Positions 1 to 7,007 of a DNA stretch of 7,007 nt are shown here, in pieces (within the stretch, counting starts at the first letter, position 1; each line of letters opens with the position of its first letter). Where the stretch lies: assembly GCA_029934845.1 (NCBI GenBank), contig JAOZLN010000087.1:1-7007 (forward strand). Direction: 5' to 3'. Position numbers and translations under genes: made by a program. This stretch comes from Candidatus Sabulitectum sp. Lineage in GTDB: Bacteria; Fermentibacterota; Fermentibacteria; Fermentibacterales; JCC-6. Under the pieces are notes generated by a model. That model was not told the DNA's origin. It saw only the letters and a list, made by a program, of their open reading frames with translations, and did not search any database.

Positions 1-1866
1 TGCTATTGCTTCAGCTTCATACTGCAAAGCACTACCATCCCATAATGCCTCCTGATCAAACTGGCAGTAAACCACGCCGCTTTCTCCGTAAACGGTGGTT
101 CTTGTTGACAGAACACCGTCACTCCCGGCAACGATGTCTTCAAAACGGGATGCGACCTCGTCCGAGATGTCCTGGGGTGTTCCAGGAGGGAAAGCGTAGG
201 AGATGTACAAATAGTCTCTGTCGCTGCCAAAATTCCATGTCTGCCCATGTTCAACTTTTGAAAGAAGAACATAAGTAGCACCTGCAACAAGAAGAACAGT
301 GACTACCACAGGAATCCACGGTTTGTGGTGAAGAACAGCCACTCCCTTTGCCAGGGTTCTGTCCCACTTTCTCTGACGATACCAGTTACCCTTTTTCCAG
401 TGTCCGGCTATGGACGGTACAAACGTAAGACAAACTGCGTATGACGCCATAAGAGTGGCAGCAACAGTAAATGCAAAAGGTCGATAGTAAATACGCAGAA
501 CACCCTCACTGGCAAGCAGTGGTACCAGGGCCACAAGTGTTGTAAGTATACCGCCGAGAACAGGCATGGCTACCTCTCTTGCGCCGAGGGCGGCTGCTTC
601 CAGAGGCGGAATTCCCTGCCTGCGCCTGTAGGCAATTGCCTCCATTACCACAACTGCACCGTCAACAAGCAGCCCGAACGCAATGGCAAGAGCACTGAGT
701 GTAAGCACATTGATGCTGTAGCCGGCCAGAAAAACAGCAGTAACTGCAAGGGCACTGCTGAAAACTATAGAACTTAAAATGAGAGGAGTGGTTAACGGGC
801 TGGGATTCAGAAGAAGCAGAACAAGCATTATCAGGCCCAGCGAAACAAGTGCACGCCAGGACAGGGCACCCAGGTCATCGGTTATTGCTTCAGTTCCATC
901 CTCTATAAGGTCCAGTTCAATTCCGTCAGGCAGCTCACTTTGAATTTTGTCTACTTCATTCCTGACAACAGCAGCAACCCTTACAGCATTACTTCCAGCG
1001 GCACGATCAAGCTCCATGGTTATCTGATCAAGACCGTTGTACCTGAATATTACTCCTGAGTTCTCTGAATAGCTCTGATAGATACCGTGTGAAATATCGT
1101 CAAGAGTAACAAAATCCGTTTCAGTCTGCTTCACAACAAGCTGTTCCATTTCCCAGAGAGACATTGGCACGCTGGATACCCTGAGAACAGCTTCCAGAGC
1201 AGTAACATCGGTGACTACCCCTACATTACGGTCAACAATTCCGTTCTGGATGGAAGAAACAACCTGTGCCAGTGTCAGGTCAAGAGAGCTGAGGGCTTCC
1301 ATGTCTATATCAATCAGGATCTCTTCAGAGCCAAGCCCCTCGACAATCACAGAACTTATCCCGTCAATCCTTTCCAGGCCTGGAACAACAACATCTTCTG
1401 CAATGTTCTTAAGTATGGATTTCTCTGCGCCGGTAATGGCGTAGATAAGAAAACCTTCGCTTTCCATCTCTCTTGGTATCGCCTGAGTTATTGTGCTGGC
1501 GGAAACATTGCCCGGAAGGTCATCCCGTATCATGGAGATGCGTTCAGTAAGCTCCATGGATGCCACATCCATATCGGTACCCTGGGCAAATGATACAGTT
1601 ACAACGCTTCGACTGGCGCTGGAGGCGGAGGAAACATCCTTCACCCCTCTAAGTTGTCTGGCAACTTCCTCTATTGGTCTGGTTAACTGCTCGCAAACTG
1701 CTTCCGGGTCTGCTCCGTACCAGCCGGTAACTACATTCAGTTCGGGAAGTGTTGTGCTGGGAGAACCCTCAATGGGAATTCTGAAGAAACTCACAACAGC
1801 AAGCCCGAGAAAAGCCACATAAACAATTGCGGTTCCCCTGGGTCGTTTGAGCAAACCTGCTATCAC
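1..1866 (-). CDS. RND-family efflux permease, second of a tandem pair (3' end beyond the window)
   Basis: Inner-membrane pump subunit of the resistance-nodulation-division (AcrB/MdtC-like) superfamily, which exports drugs, metals or lipophilic compounds using the proton gradient. The frame is open for 622 codons from a GTG at 1866 to base 1, so about 400 C-terminal residues are missing compared with a normal RND protein of about 1,000. Visible parts are TM1 (about 12-30), a periplasmic porter domain (about 31-335), TM2-TM6 (about 337-487), TM7 (about 515-536) and the start of the second porter domain. TM4 carries the family signature GLLVDGAVVVMEA. Its first Asp (residue 402) matches AcrB D407, but the second relay Asp (AcrB D408) is Gly. 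The start overlaps the stop of the upstream permease gene as GTGA, which suggests translational coupling and a hetero-oligomeric pump. The family call is firm; the substrate cannot be inferred. Confidence 0.93.
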   Translation of the reverse strand, partial: MIAGLLKRPRGTAIVYVAFLGLAVVSFFRIPIEGSPSTTLPELNVVTGWYGADPEAVCEQLTRPIEEVARQLRGVKDVSSASSASRSVVTVSFAQGTDMDVASMELTERISMIRDDLPGNVSASTITQAIPREMESEGFLIYAITGAEKSILKNIAEDVVVPGLERIDGISSVIVEGLGSEEILIDIDMEALSSLDLTLAQVVSSIQNGIVDRNVGVVTDVTALEAVLRVSSVPMSLWEMEQLVVKQTETDFVTLDDISHGIYQSYSENSGVIFRYNGLDQITMELDRAAGSNAVRVAAVVRNEVDKIQSELPDGIELDLIEDGTEAITDDLGALSWRALVSLGLIMLVLLLLNPSPLTTPLILSSIVFSSALAVTAVFLAGYSINVLTLSALAIAFGLLVDGAVVVMEAIAYRRRQGIPPLEAAALGAREVAMPVLGGILTTLVALVPLLASEGVLRIYYRPFAFTVAATLMASYAVCLTFVPSIAGHWKKGNWYRQRKWDRTLAKGVAVLHHKPWIPVVVTVLLVAGATYVLLSKVEHGQTWNFGSDRDYLYISYAFPPGTPQDISDEVASRFEDIVAGSDGVLSTRTTVYGESGVVYCQFDQEALWDGSALQYEAEAIA

Positions 1867-4859
1867 GATGGATTCTTCTCTCTCACAAGTGCACTGTAAA
1901 GCACAGGCACAATAACAAGGGTAAGCAGTGTAGCAACTGTAATGCCGGAGATCACTGCAATGGCCAGTGGCTGTCTAAGGGCAGCTCCTTCACCAAAACC
2001 TATAGCCATTGGCAGAAGCCCCAGTACTGTTGTTACCGTGGTCATAAGAACAGGGCGGAACCTGTCTCTGCCTGCCTCGATCACAGCCTGCCGAACCGGC
2101 ATTCCTGCTTTTCTTAACTGAGTTATTCTTTCCACAAGAAGAATTCCATCATTCACCACAATACCAGACAGTATTACCAACCCGATGCCTGACAGGGCAT
2201 TCCAGCTTTGTCCAAAGGCGGCAAGACCGATCACAACACCTATAACACCCAGCGGTACTGTTATCATGATGATAAGAGGTTCAATAAATGACTCAAATTG
2301 AACTGCCAGAAGAACATAAACAAGTGCAATAGCCAGCAGTGCCGCAAGAATAAGGCTTGATGCCGTTCTGTCCATCTCCTCTATTTCCGCACCTGTTCTC
2401 AGTTTAACCGGTTCCCCGCGCAGAAGAGAGTCAGACAAAGTCGTGATCATCTCTGCTGTTCCAGCCATGTTGGTTCCGCTTCCCTGAATGGAAACACCCA
2501 CCGCGCGGTTACCCTGATAGTGTTCGATGAAACCCGGTGTCTGCCTCACATATGTATCAACCAGCCTGTCCACCTGGATCAGGGTTCCATTCACTTGAAC
2601 AGAACGCTGGAATATGGAATCGATAGGTATGCCCTCACCGCTGCCGGCAAGAAGCATCACATCTACCTTTTCATCCTGTCTGTAATAGGTTGTAGCAACT
2701 ATGCCTCTGGAGAGACTCTCAAGATAATCGGCAACACCATCAGCTGTAAGACCCAGCAGCTCCATAAGCTCTCCGTCAGGTCGAACAACAATTTCAGGTT
2801 TTCCAGGCAGATAATTCACATCTGCACTTATCACACCAACCACATCGTTCTGCGATGCTTCTGCAAGGATGTTGGCAGCCTGCAGATCAGTATCAATGCT
2901 CTCGCCTTCAACATATATGGTGAATCCACTGCCACCACCCAGGATCTCTCCCAGCAATGTTCCTCTGGGGCCCACCTGAAGAGGAAAACTGAAAGCACTG
3001 TTCCAGCCATTGCGAATGGGAAGAATTGCGTTGCTCGCTTCACGCGAATTTTCGAACGAACTCACCGAAAGAGCATCCACTCCTTCGTCAGCCCGAACAC
3101 CGATACGGCCACTTGTCCACTGAGCTCCTGCAAGACCGGCAAGTTCATTCACAGTGGCAGAAAGACCAACAAGCTGCTCCATGGAAGTACCTTCCGGAGC
3201 ACTGAATGTCATTTCAAGCTGATCCGCAGGGGTATCAGGAAGAAGCTGCATAGGCAACCTTGAAGCTCCGAAGAATGCCGCTGCTGTTATAAGAAAAGTA
3301 ACAAACAACACTCTCTTTCTTCTGTTCAAGAGCCTGTCCATGGATCCGGCATACTTCTCTTTCATACCGCCGGTAACATCATCGGCTTCTTTGCTTTTCT
3401 TTATTCTGGCAGCCAAAGCAGGAATCACGGTTACAGCAATCAGAAGACTTGCCAGAAGAGCAGAACCCACAGCAAGGGCCTGATCGCGGAAAAGCTGACT
3501 TGTGATACCCTCCATATACACGACCGGGAAGAAAACGATAATAGTGGTAAGGGTACTTGCCACAATGGCAGGCCCCACTTCGGCGGTTCCTGATGTGGCA
3601 GCGCTTACCCTGTCTTCACCCTTCTCACGCCTTCTGGATATGGCCTCAAGAACCACAACAGCATTATCAACAAGAAGACCGGTCCCCAGAGCAAGACCTC
3701 CCAGAGACATGATGTTAACCGTGACTCCGGCAAGGTAAAGAAAGAACAGAGCCAGTGCAATACTAAGAGGAAGAGAAAGACCAAGAATAAGGGGGCTTCT
3801 CCAGTCTCGGAGGAAGAAGAAAAGAACCCCGAATGCCAGGATTCCACCAAGTATCAGGGCTTCAACAACCCCGGCAATAGATTCCTCGATGAACTCAGCA
3901 TCATTCTGGATTATCTGCAGACTTACATTCTCGTGAGCAAGGTTAAGTTCTTCAAGAATTTCTTTAACATCTCCGGCAACTTCAACAGTATTGGCCTCCG
4001 CCATTTTTCTTACGCGAAGAATGATCGCTCTCTCGCCGTTGTAGCTTGCCCATTCCGTAGGAGGTTTTTCTGAAATATAAATATCGGCAATCGATCCCAG
4101 AAGAAGCGGTGTAACTCCAAGAGTTCCAACCACCGTATTCTCAATATCCTCAAGTGATTCAAATTCGCCCTGCAGGGAAAGAAAGAACTCTTTGTCTCCG
4201 TCACGAACCTGGCCACCAGATGAAACTGCATTGGCTCCCTGAATGGCAGAAGCAATGGAAGCAGGATTTATTCCCAGTTCTTCTATGGCCCCGTCGTGGA
4301 GCCTTACATAAACAGCAGGTGTGGCCTCTCCGTCAACCTCGCAGGCTGCAACGCCATCTACCTGTTCAATCCTTGTGGCTATTACCCTTCTTGAAAAATC
4401 AGTGATATCAGTCCATCCACCATCCATGGTTAGAAGAATCTCCATAAACGGTCTGCTGGAGGGGTCATAGTCTACAATGGTGGGTCTTTCTGCAGCATCG
4501 GGAAGAGACCAGCTGGCAACATCCAGCTTCTCCCTTACCTCAAGCCGGGTATAGTCCATGTTGGCACCCCAGTCGAACTCCAGTGTAATTCGACTCATGT
4601 CTCCATAAGATCTGGAGGAATAGGAACGAAGCCCCCTGACCCCGGCAAGAGCATTCTCCAGAGGATCAGTGACAAGGCGCTCTACTTCATAAGGACTTGA
4701 AGAAGGATACCTGGTCTCAATTGTAATTCTGGGGTACTCAACCGATGGAAGAAGATCCACTGGCATCTGCAGAACAGCAATGGTGCCTAACACTGCAACA
4801 ACAATGGAAATAACTGTAACAGAAACGGGCCTGGATACGGCGATAATGGACAGCTTCAA
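1863..4859 (-). CDS. RND-family efflux permease, first of a tandem pair (complete)
   Basis: Complete 998-residue inner-membrane RND transporter, slightly shorter than AcrB-type proteins (about 1,030-1,050). It shows the internal duplication typical of the family: TM1 (11-31), porter domain (about 32-326), TM2-TM6 (about 328-482), TM7 (515-535), second porter domain (about 536-830) and TM8-TM12 (about 833-990). Recognisable motifs are VQFESFIEPL (853-862), GLLVDNAVVVLEA in TM4 (394-406) and RFRPVLMTT in TM11 (933-941). In TM4, D398 matches AcrB D407 and the next position is Asn. In TM10, GIVVNDGILLVE (899-910) has Asn-Asp where AcrB has Lys940-Asn941. The start is TTG: an in-frame TGA lies 18 bases upstream, and the next Met (residue 32) would remove TM1. 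The 4-base overlap with the following permease gene indicates co-expression. HAE-type multidrug efflux is likelier than heavy-metal export, but the substrate is unknown. Confidence 0.96.
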   Translation of the reverse strand: MKLSIIAVSRPVSVTVISIVVAVLGTIAVLQMPVDLLPSVEYPRITIETRYPSSSPYEVERLVTDPLENALAGVRGLRSYSSRSYGDMSRITLEFDWGANMDYTRLEVREKLDVASWSLPDAAERPTIVDYDPSSRPFMEILLTMDGGWTDITDFSRRVIATRIEQVDGVAACEVDGEATPAVYVRLHDGAIEELGINPASIASAIQGANAVSSGGQVRDGDKEFFLSLQGEFESLEDIENTVVGTLGVTPLLLGSIADIYISEKPPTEWASYNGERAIILRVRKMAEANTVEVAGDVKEILEELNLAHENVSLQIIQNDAEFIEESIAGVVEALILGGILAFGVLFFFLRDWRSPLILGLSLPLSIALALFFLYLAGVTVNIMSLGGLALGTGLLVDNAVVVLEAISRRREKGEDRVSAATSGTAEVGPAIVASTLTTIIVFFPVVYMEGITSQLFRDQALAVGSALLASLLIAVTVIPALAARIKKSKEADDVTGGMKEKYAGSMDRLLNRRKRVLFVTFLITAAAFFGASRLPMQLLPDTPADQLEMTFSAPEGTSMEQLVGLSATVNELAGLAGAQWTSGRIGVRADEGVDALSVSSFENSREASNAILPIRNGWNSAFSFPLQVGPRGTLLGEILGGGSGFTIYVEGESIDTDLQAANILAEASQNDVVGVISADVNYLPGKPEIVVRPDGELMELLGLTADGVADYLESLSRGIVATTYYRQDEKVDVMLLAGSGEGIPIDSIFQRSVQVNGTLIQVDRLVDTYVRQTPGFIEHYQGNRAVGVSIQGSGTNMAGTAEMITTLSDSLLRGEPVKLRTGAEIEEMDRTASSLILAALLAIALVYVLLAVQFESFIEPLIIMITVPLGVIGVVIGLAAFGQSWNALSGIGLVILSGIVVNDGILLVERITQLRKAGMPVRQAVIEAGRDRFRPVLMTTVTTVLGLLPMAIGFGEGAALRQPLAIAVISGITVATLLTLVIVPVLYSALVREKNPS

Positions 4860-4864
4860 GCCAA

Positions 4865-4872
4865 TCCCCCTC
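4865..4872 (-). promoter_or_regulatory. Strong Shine-Dalgarno supporting the TTG start of the 998-residue permease
   Basis: On the minus strand GAGGGGGA lies 5 bases before the TTG at 4859. It is a purine-rich ribosome-binding site at good spacing. With the in-frame TGA at 4875-4877 just upstream and no ATG before residue 32, it fixes translation at TTG. This is read from the sequence; no expression evidence is available. Confidence 0.6.
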
Positions 4873-4927
4873 TCTCAAGGGTAGTCAAATATTACTTCTG
4901 ATGATGGAAGTTAATGAAAAGAGACCC

Positions 4928-4941
4928 GGATTGGCAAATCC
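4928..4941 (-). terminator. Weak hairpin in the gap after the glycosyltransferase gene, possible attenuator or terminator
   Basis: In minus-strand reading GGATT-TGCC-AATCC forms a 5-bp stem with a 4-base loop, starting 12 bases after the glycosyltransferase stop codon. It is followed by GGGTCTCTTTTC rather than an immediate U-run. The short, partly AT stem and interrupted T tract make it a poor Rho-independent terminator. It may be chance, or may mildly reduce read-through into the permease genes. Confidence 0.2.
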
Positions 4942-4957
4942 TGTTACAATCTGTTAC
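4941..4957. repeat. Short tandem direct repeat CTGTTAC-AAT-CTGTTAC
   Basis: Two perfect 7-base copies with a 10-base period (4941-4947 and 4951-4957) straddle the TAA stop of the glycosyltransferase gene. A period of about one helical turn could suit a regulator site ahead of the permease genes, but two 7-mers can also arise by chance. No function is claimed. Confidence 0.35.
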
Positions 4958-6453
4958 TCTGAACCGGGGTTCTCCAGCAAACCAACTTCCATATCATCAC
5001 CTGCAAAAAGAAAGAAATTCATCTCGAACTGTCCCTTTACTTCCTGTATGGAAGGAATGCCCCAGTGATCCAGGATCACCCAGACCCTGCGATGATCCCC
5101 GCAGGCATAAATACTGTCTAGAAATAACTCGGGATCAACATAGTTCTTTATTCTTACTCCATCTGCATCAAATCGATTACCTGCAAACGGAGTGTTGCCG
5201 CCGGGAGTTAAACAGACCAGATCTGAGTTTGAATAGAACTGCCAGGCAAGAGATGTTGATTTTCCGCCAAACACAACCACAAGATCCTCCGGCTGAGAGA
5301 CGGATTCCACAGTTTCTACTGCATCTCGCCAGTGACTGTGATGGTAGGGGAACACTTCCATGGCATAATACGGAAAGAGAGAAAACAGACAGAATATGGA
5401 AACAGTGATTCCCAGCCAGCGGTATCTGCTGAACATTGCAGCAGAGGTAATGACAATAGGGACCCAGATAACTGAAAGCTGTCGGACTGTGGGACTATCT
5501 GTCAGAAAAAGACCAAACGGTATGAGAAGACAAAGCCAGAGATATCTGCGTTCGCCCGGTTTCAGAATCCTGGTAAAATAGGGCCAGACTGCAAGAAACA
5601 ATACTATAACTGCGTTAAGAACATAAGCAGATATCATCCTCGGGCGATCAAGAAGGTTGGCAGAGAGTTCGGGTAACAACCCCCCGGAGAAGATCCTGAA
5701 GAACTCAGAAAGAGATCCAGTACCCAGCAGTCGTGATAACCCCAATCCCAATCCTGCCGATGCCATTCTGGCACTCCGTTGCAGAAACTGTGTAGAGAAG
5801 AAAAGAAAAATGGGAGTATACAGCACGGCAAGCACTGCTGGAACAATGATGAATTTCTTGAATGGAACCCTCTTGGAAGGGTCAATGGTAAAGTACAGAA
5901 CACTGCCGGCAACAACACTTAGAACAAATATGTGTTGTGTAAGTATCCCGGTGATCCCAAGAAGAATTGCACCGATAAATCCCTTCCTGTGTCCCCGCCA
6001 GGCCATGTCTGCAAAATCAGCAAACCACAGCGATACTGCCAGATTAATACCGTACACCCATGCTTCCTGCCCCAGAGAAACAGCAAAAGGAGAAAGAGCC
6101 CAGACCATTCCTGCCCAGAACCCGCCTCGAACGGTTGTTCGTCTTGAAGCAAGTCTGAAAACAGGAATTACTGCTGAAGCAACAATAATGGCAATTAGAA
6201 ACCGGAGTCCGAATTCTCCATCCCCGGCAAAAAGAGAGGATAACTTCATCAGAGCAAATGCAACAGGAGGATGCGGCGTACCGGTAGACACCGCTTTTGC
6301 CATTTCGAGCCAATCCATACGGCTGGCACCCCAGGCAAGGCACTCATCTATCCAGAAGCTCTTTCTACCAAGAAAAAGAAGTCTTGCCAGCAGTGAGATC
6401 CCGCTGAGAAGCATAATAAGAAAACGTGGTTTGCTTTCGTCGAGCAATTGCAT
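4954..6453 (-). CDS. GT-C fold membrane glycosyltransferase (GT39/PMT_2-like, ArnT-related superfamily)
   Basis: Multi-pass inner-membrane protein of 499 residues, probably transferring a sugar from a polyprenyl-phosphate donor to a lipid, glycan or protein acceptor on the outer face of the membrane. Family hallmarks are FWIDECLAWGAS (33-44), with the Asp-Glu pair (36-37) in the first external loop where the family has its catalytic acid; HPPVAFALMKL (61-71), the usual HPP motif; and SPFAVSLGQEAWVYG (121-135), matching the common Gln-Glu-Ala-x-x-Tyr motif. About ten hydrophobic segments follow up to residue 362. A soluble C-terminal region (about 372-499), opening with HWRDAVETVES, is typical of these enzymes and probably periplasmic. 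The ATG at 6453 has AGAGGAG four to five bases upstream and lies 12 bp after the arfB-like stop, so the two are probably co-transcribed. The acceptor and sugar cannot be predicted, and no polysaccharide or lipid A genes are adjacent. Confidence 0.85.
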   Translation of the reverse strand: MQLLDESKPRFLIMLLSGISLLARLLFLGRKSFWIDECLAWGASRMDWLEMAKAVSTGTPHPPVAFALMKLSSLFAGDGEFGLRFLIAIIVASAVIPVFRLASRRTTVRGGFWAGMVWALSPFAVSLGQEAWVYGINLAVSLWFADFADMAWRGHRKGFIGAILLGITGILTQHIFVLSVVAGSVLYFTIDPSKRVPFKKFIIVPAVLAVLYTPIFLFFSTQFLQRSARMASAGLGLGLSRLLGTGSLSEFFRIFSGGLLPELSANLLDRPRMISAYVLNAVIVLFLAVWPYFTRILKPGERRYLWLCLLIPFGLFLTDSPTVRQLSVIWVPIVITSAAMFSRYRWLGITVSIFCLFSLFPYYAMEVFPYHHSHWRDAVETVESVSQPEDLVVVFGGKSTSLAWQFYSNSDLVCLTPGGNTPFAGNRFDADGVRIKNYVDPELFLDSIYACGDHRRVWVILDHWGIPSIQEVKGQFEMNFFLFAGDDMEVGLLENPGSE

Positions 6454-6465
6454 TCTACTCCTCTG

Positions 6466-6861
6466 TTATACCAGTGGCTTCTTTCTGCTTGTTTTCTTTT
6501 CCGACTGCTGTTTTTTTGACACCAGTCGTCTTTCTCTTGATGCCCGGGTGGGTCTTGTTGGCTTTCTCTTCCTGGGCACCACAAGAGCCTGTGTGATAAG
6601 TTCACTCAGTTTTCGAAGAGCAGAATTGGTATTCATTAACCTGCTGCGATGATCCCGTGACTCAATAATTATATCCCCCGAGTCGGTAAGCCTTCTTCCG
6701 GCCAGCTTCTTAAGCCGCACAACAGCATCATCGGGAAGTTCTCCAAGAGAAATATTGTAACGGAGCTGCACGGCAGATTCCGTTTTATTCTGATGCTGCC
6801 CTCCGGGACCACCGGCTCTAAGGTAGGTCCACGACAGGGCAGCTTCAGGTATGTCAACCAT
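6466..6861 (-). CDS. arfB: ArfB/YaeJ-type ribosome-rescue peptidyl-tRNA hydrolase
   Basis: Cytoplasmic factor of 131 residues (E. coli ArfB has 140) that enters ribosomes stalled on truncated mRNA and hydrolyses the peptidyl-tRNA. The release-factor catalytic motif is present as GGPGGQHQNKTESAVQLRY, with GGQ at residues 20-22, followed by the Asn-Lys-Thr also found in E. coli ArfB. There is no codon-recognition domain, which separates it from RF1/RF2. The C-terminal tail from about residue 97 is strongly basic and contains RKPTRPTRASRERRL (99-113), nearly identical to the matching E. coli segment; in the family this tail occupies the empty mRNA entry channel. The ATG at 6861 shares one base with the upstream TGA. 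The best purine-rich stretch, AAGGGG, is about 18 bases away, so initiation may depend on coupling. Mitochondrial ICT1 is a homologue, but size and tail fit bacterial ArfB. Confidence 0.95.
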   Translation of the reverse strand: MVDIPEAALSWTYLRAGGPGGQHQNKTESAVQLRYNISLGELPDDAVVRLKKLAGRRLTDSGDIIIESRDHRSRLMNTNSALRKLSELITQALVVPRKRKPTRPTRASRERRLVSKKQQSEKKTSRKKPLV

Positions 6862-7007
6862 CAGTTTCTGCTGCCCAGCCCCTTCTTAAGGCTGTATCCA
6901 AGCATCAGGGCAACAAGAACGAACATGACTATCCTTGCGGCAGGTATTCCATTACCGCTGAATCCAAGAACTCCCGCAATAACTGCCGGGATTCCCAGTG
7001 CACTGTC
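6861..7007 (-). CDS. Small hydrophobic membrane protein, DUF1328/YtjA-like (5' end beyond the window)
   Basis: The last 48 codons of an open frame entering from the right edge and ending in TGA at 6861-6863. The peptide has two hydrophobic stretches: ALGIPAVIAGVLGF, then a short Gly/Ala turn, then ARIVMFVLVALMLGYSL, closing with a basic Lys/Arg tail. This matches, from memory, the layout of the DUF1328 (YtjA) family: about 55 residues, an IAGVLGF-like motif, a Gly-rich turn and a second membrane helix. If so, only about 4-6 N-terminal residues are missing. It could instead be the C-terminal end of a larger membrane protein. DUF1328 proteins have no well-established function. Its stop overlaps the start of the arfB-like gene by one base (TGATG), so the two are translationally linked. 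Confidence 0.6.
   Translation of the reverse strand, partial: DSALGIPAVIAGVLGFSGNGIPAARIVMFVLVALMLGYSLKKGLGSRN

Noticed and set aside
1211..1822. Two plus-strand open frames (77 and 109 codons) opposite the second permease gene
   Set aside because: The minus strand here encodes the continuous first porter domain of an RND permease; the plus-strand translations are low-complexity Ser/Thr-rich shadows.
2520..3263. A 247-codon plus-strand open frame inside the first permease gene
   Set aside because: It lies wholly antisense to the second porter domain of a well-supported RND gene and its translation has no family features. It is best explained by the codon bias of the real gene.
4883..4888. 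TTGACT on the minus strand, a near-consensus -35 box
   Set aside because: A -10 element at 16-18 bases would fall on the ribosome-binding site and TTG start, where no TATAAT-like sequence exists.
4886..4914. Possible sigma-70 promoter on the minus strand: TTAACT (4909-4914), 17-base spacer, TATTTG (4886-4891)
   Set aside because: Spacing is ideal, but only 4 of 6 and 3 of 6 bases match consensus. This is no better than expected by chance in AT-rich intergenic DNA.
5657..6652. A 331-codon open frame on the plus strand opposite the glycosyltransferase and arfB-like genes
   Set aside because: It is antisense to two genes with clear family motifs, its translation shows no recognisable domain and is unusually rich in Arg, Ser and Pro, and it crosses the boundary between two real genes. 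It is a shadow frame.

Overview
The window looks like a piece of a Gram-negative (two-membrane) bacterial chromosome. All five supported genes lie on the minus strand and read from right to left. The Gram-negative inference rests on two RND-type efflux permeases, which normally work with a periplasmic adaptor and an outer-membrane channel. Base composition is balanced. The free use of AGA/AGG for arginine and ATA for isoleucine argues against an enteric proteobacterium. No phylum can be named from the sequence. No mobile element, CRISPR array, tRNA or rRNA was seen.

In transcription order, the right edge holds the C-terminal end of a very small hydrophobic protein resembling the DUF1328/YtjA family (6861-7007). 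Its TGA overlaps by one base the ATG of an ArfB/YaeJ-type ribosome-rescue peptidyl-tRNA hydrolase (6466-6861). After a 12-bp gap comes a 499-residue multi-pass membrane protein of the GT-C/GT39 glycosyltransferase type (4954-6453). These three genes are packed like one operon.

A 94-bp gap (4860-4953) then separates this group from two RND permease genes. It contains a short tandem repeat and a weak hairpin. The first permease is a complete 998-residue protein starting at TTG (1863-4859). The second starts at GTG inside the end of the first, with a 4-base GTGA overlap, and runs off the left edge after 622 residues (1-1866). The pair probably makes one tripartite pump with two different permease subunits, as in MdtBC-like systems, but no adaptor or outer-membrane channel gene lies in the window.

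Coding sequence covers almost everything; the only gaps are 94 bp and 12 bp. The window reads as ordinary chromosomal content. The points most worth a second look are the paired RND permeases and their altered proton-relay residues.
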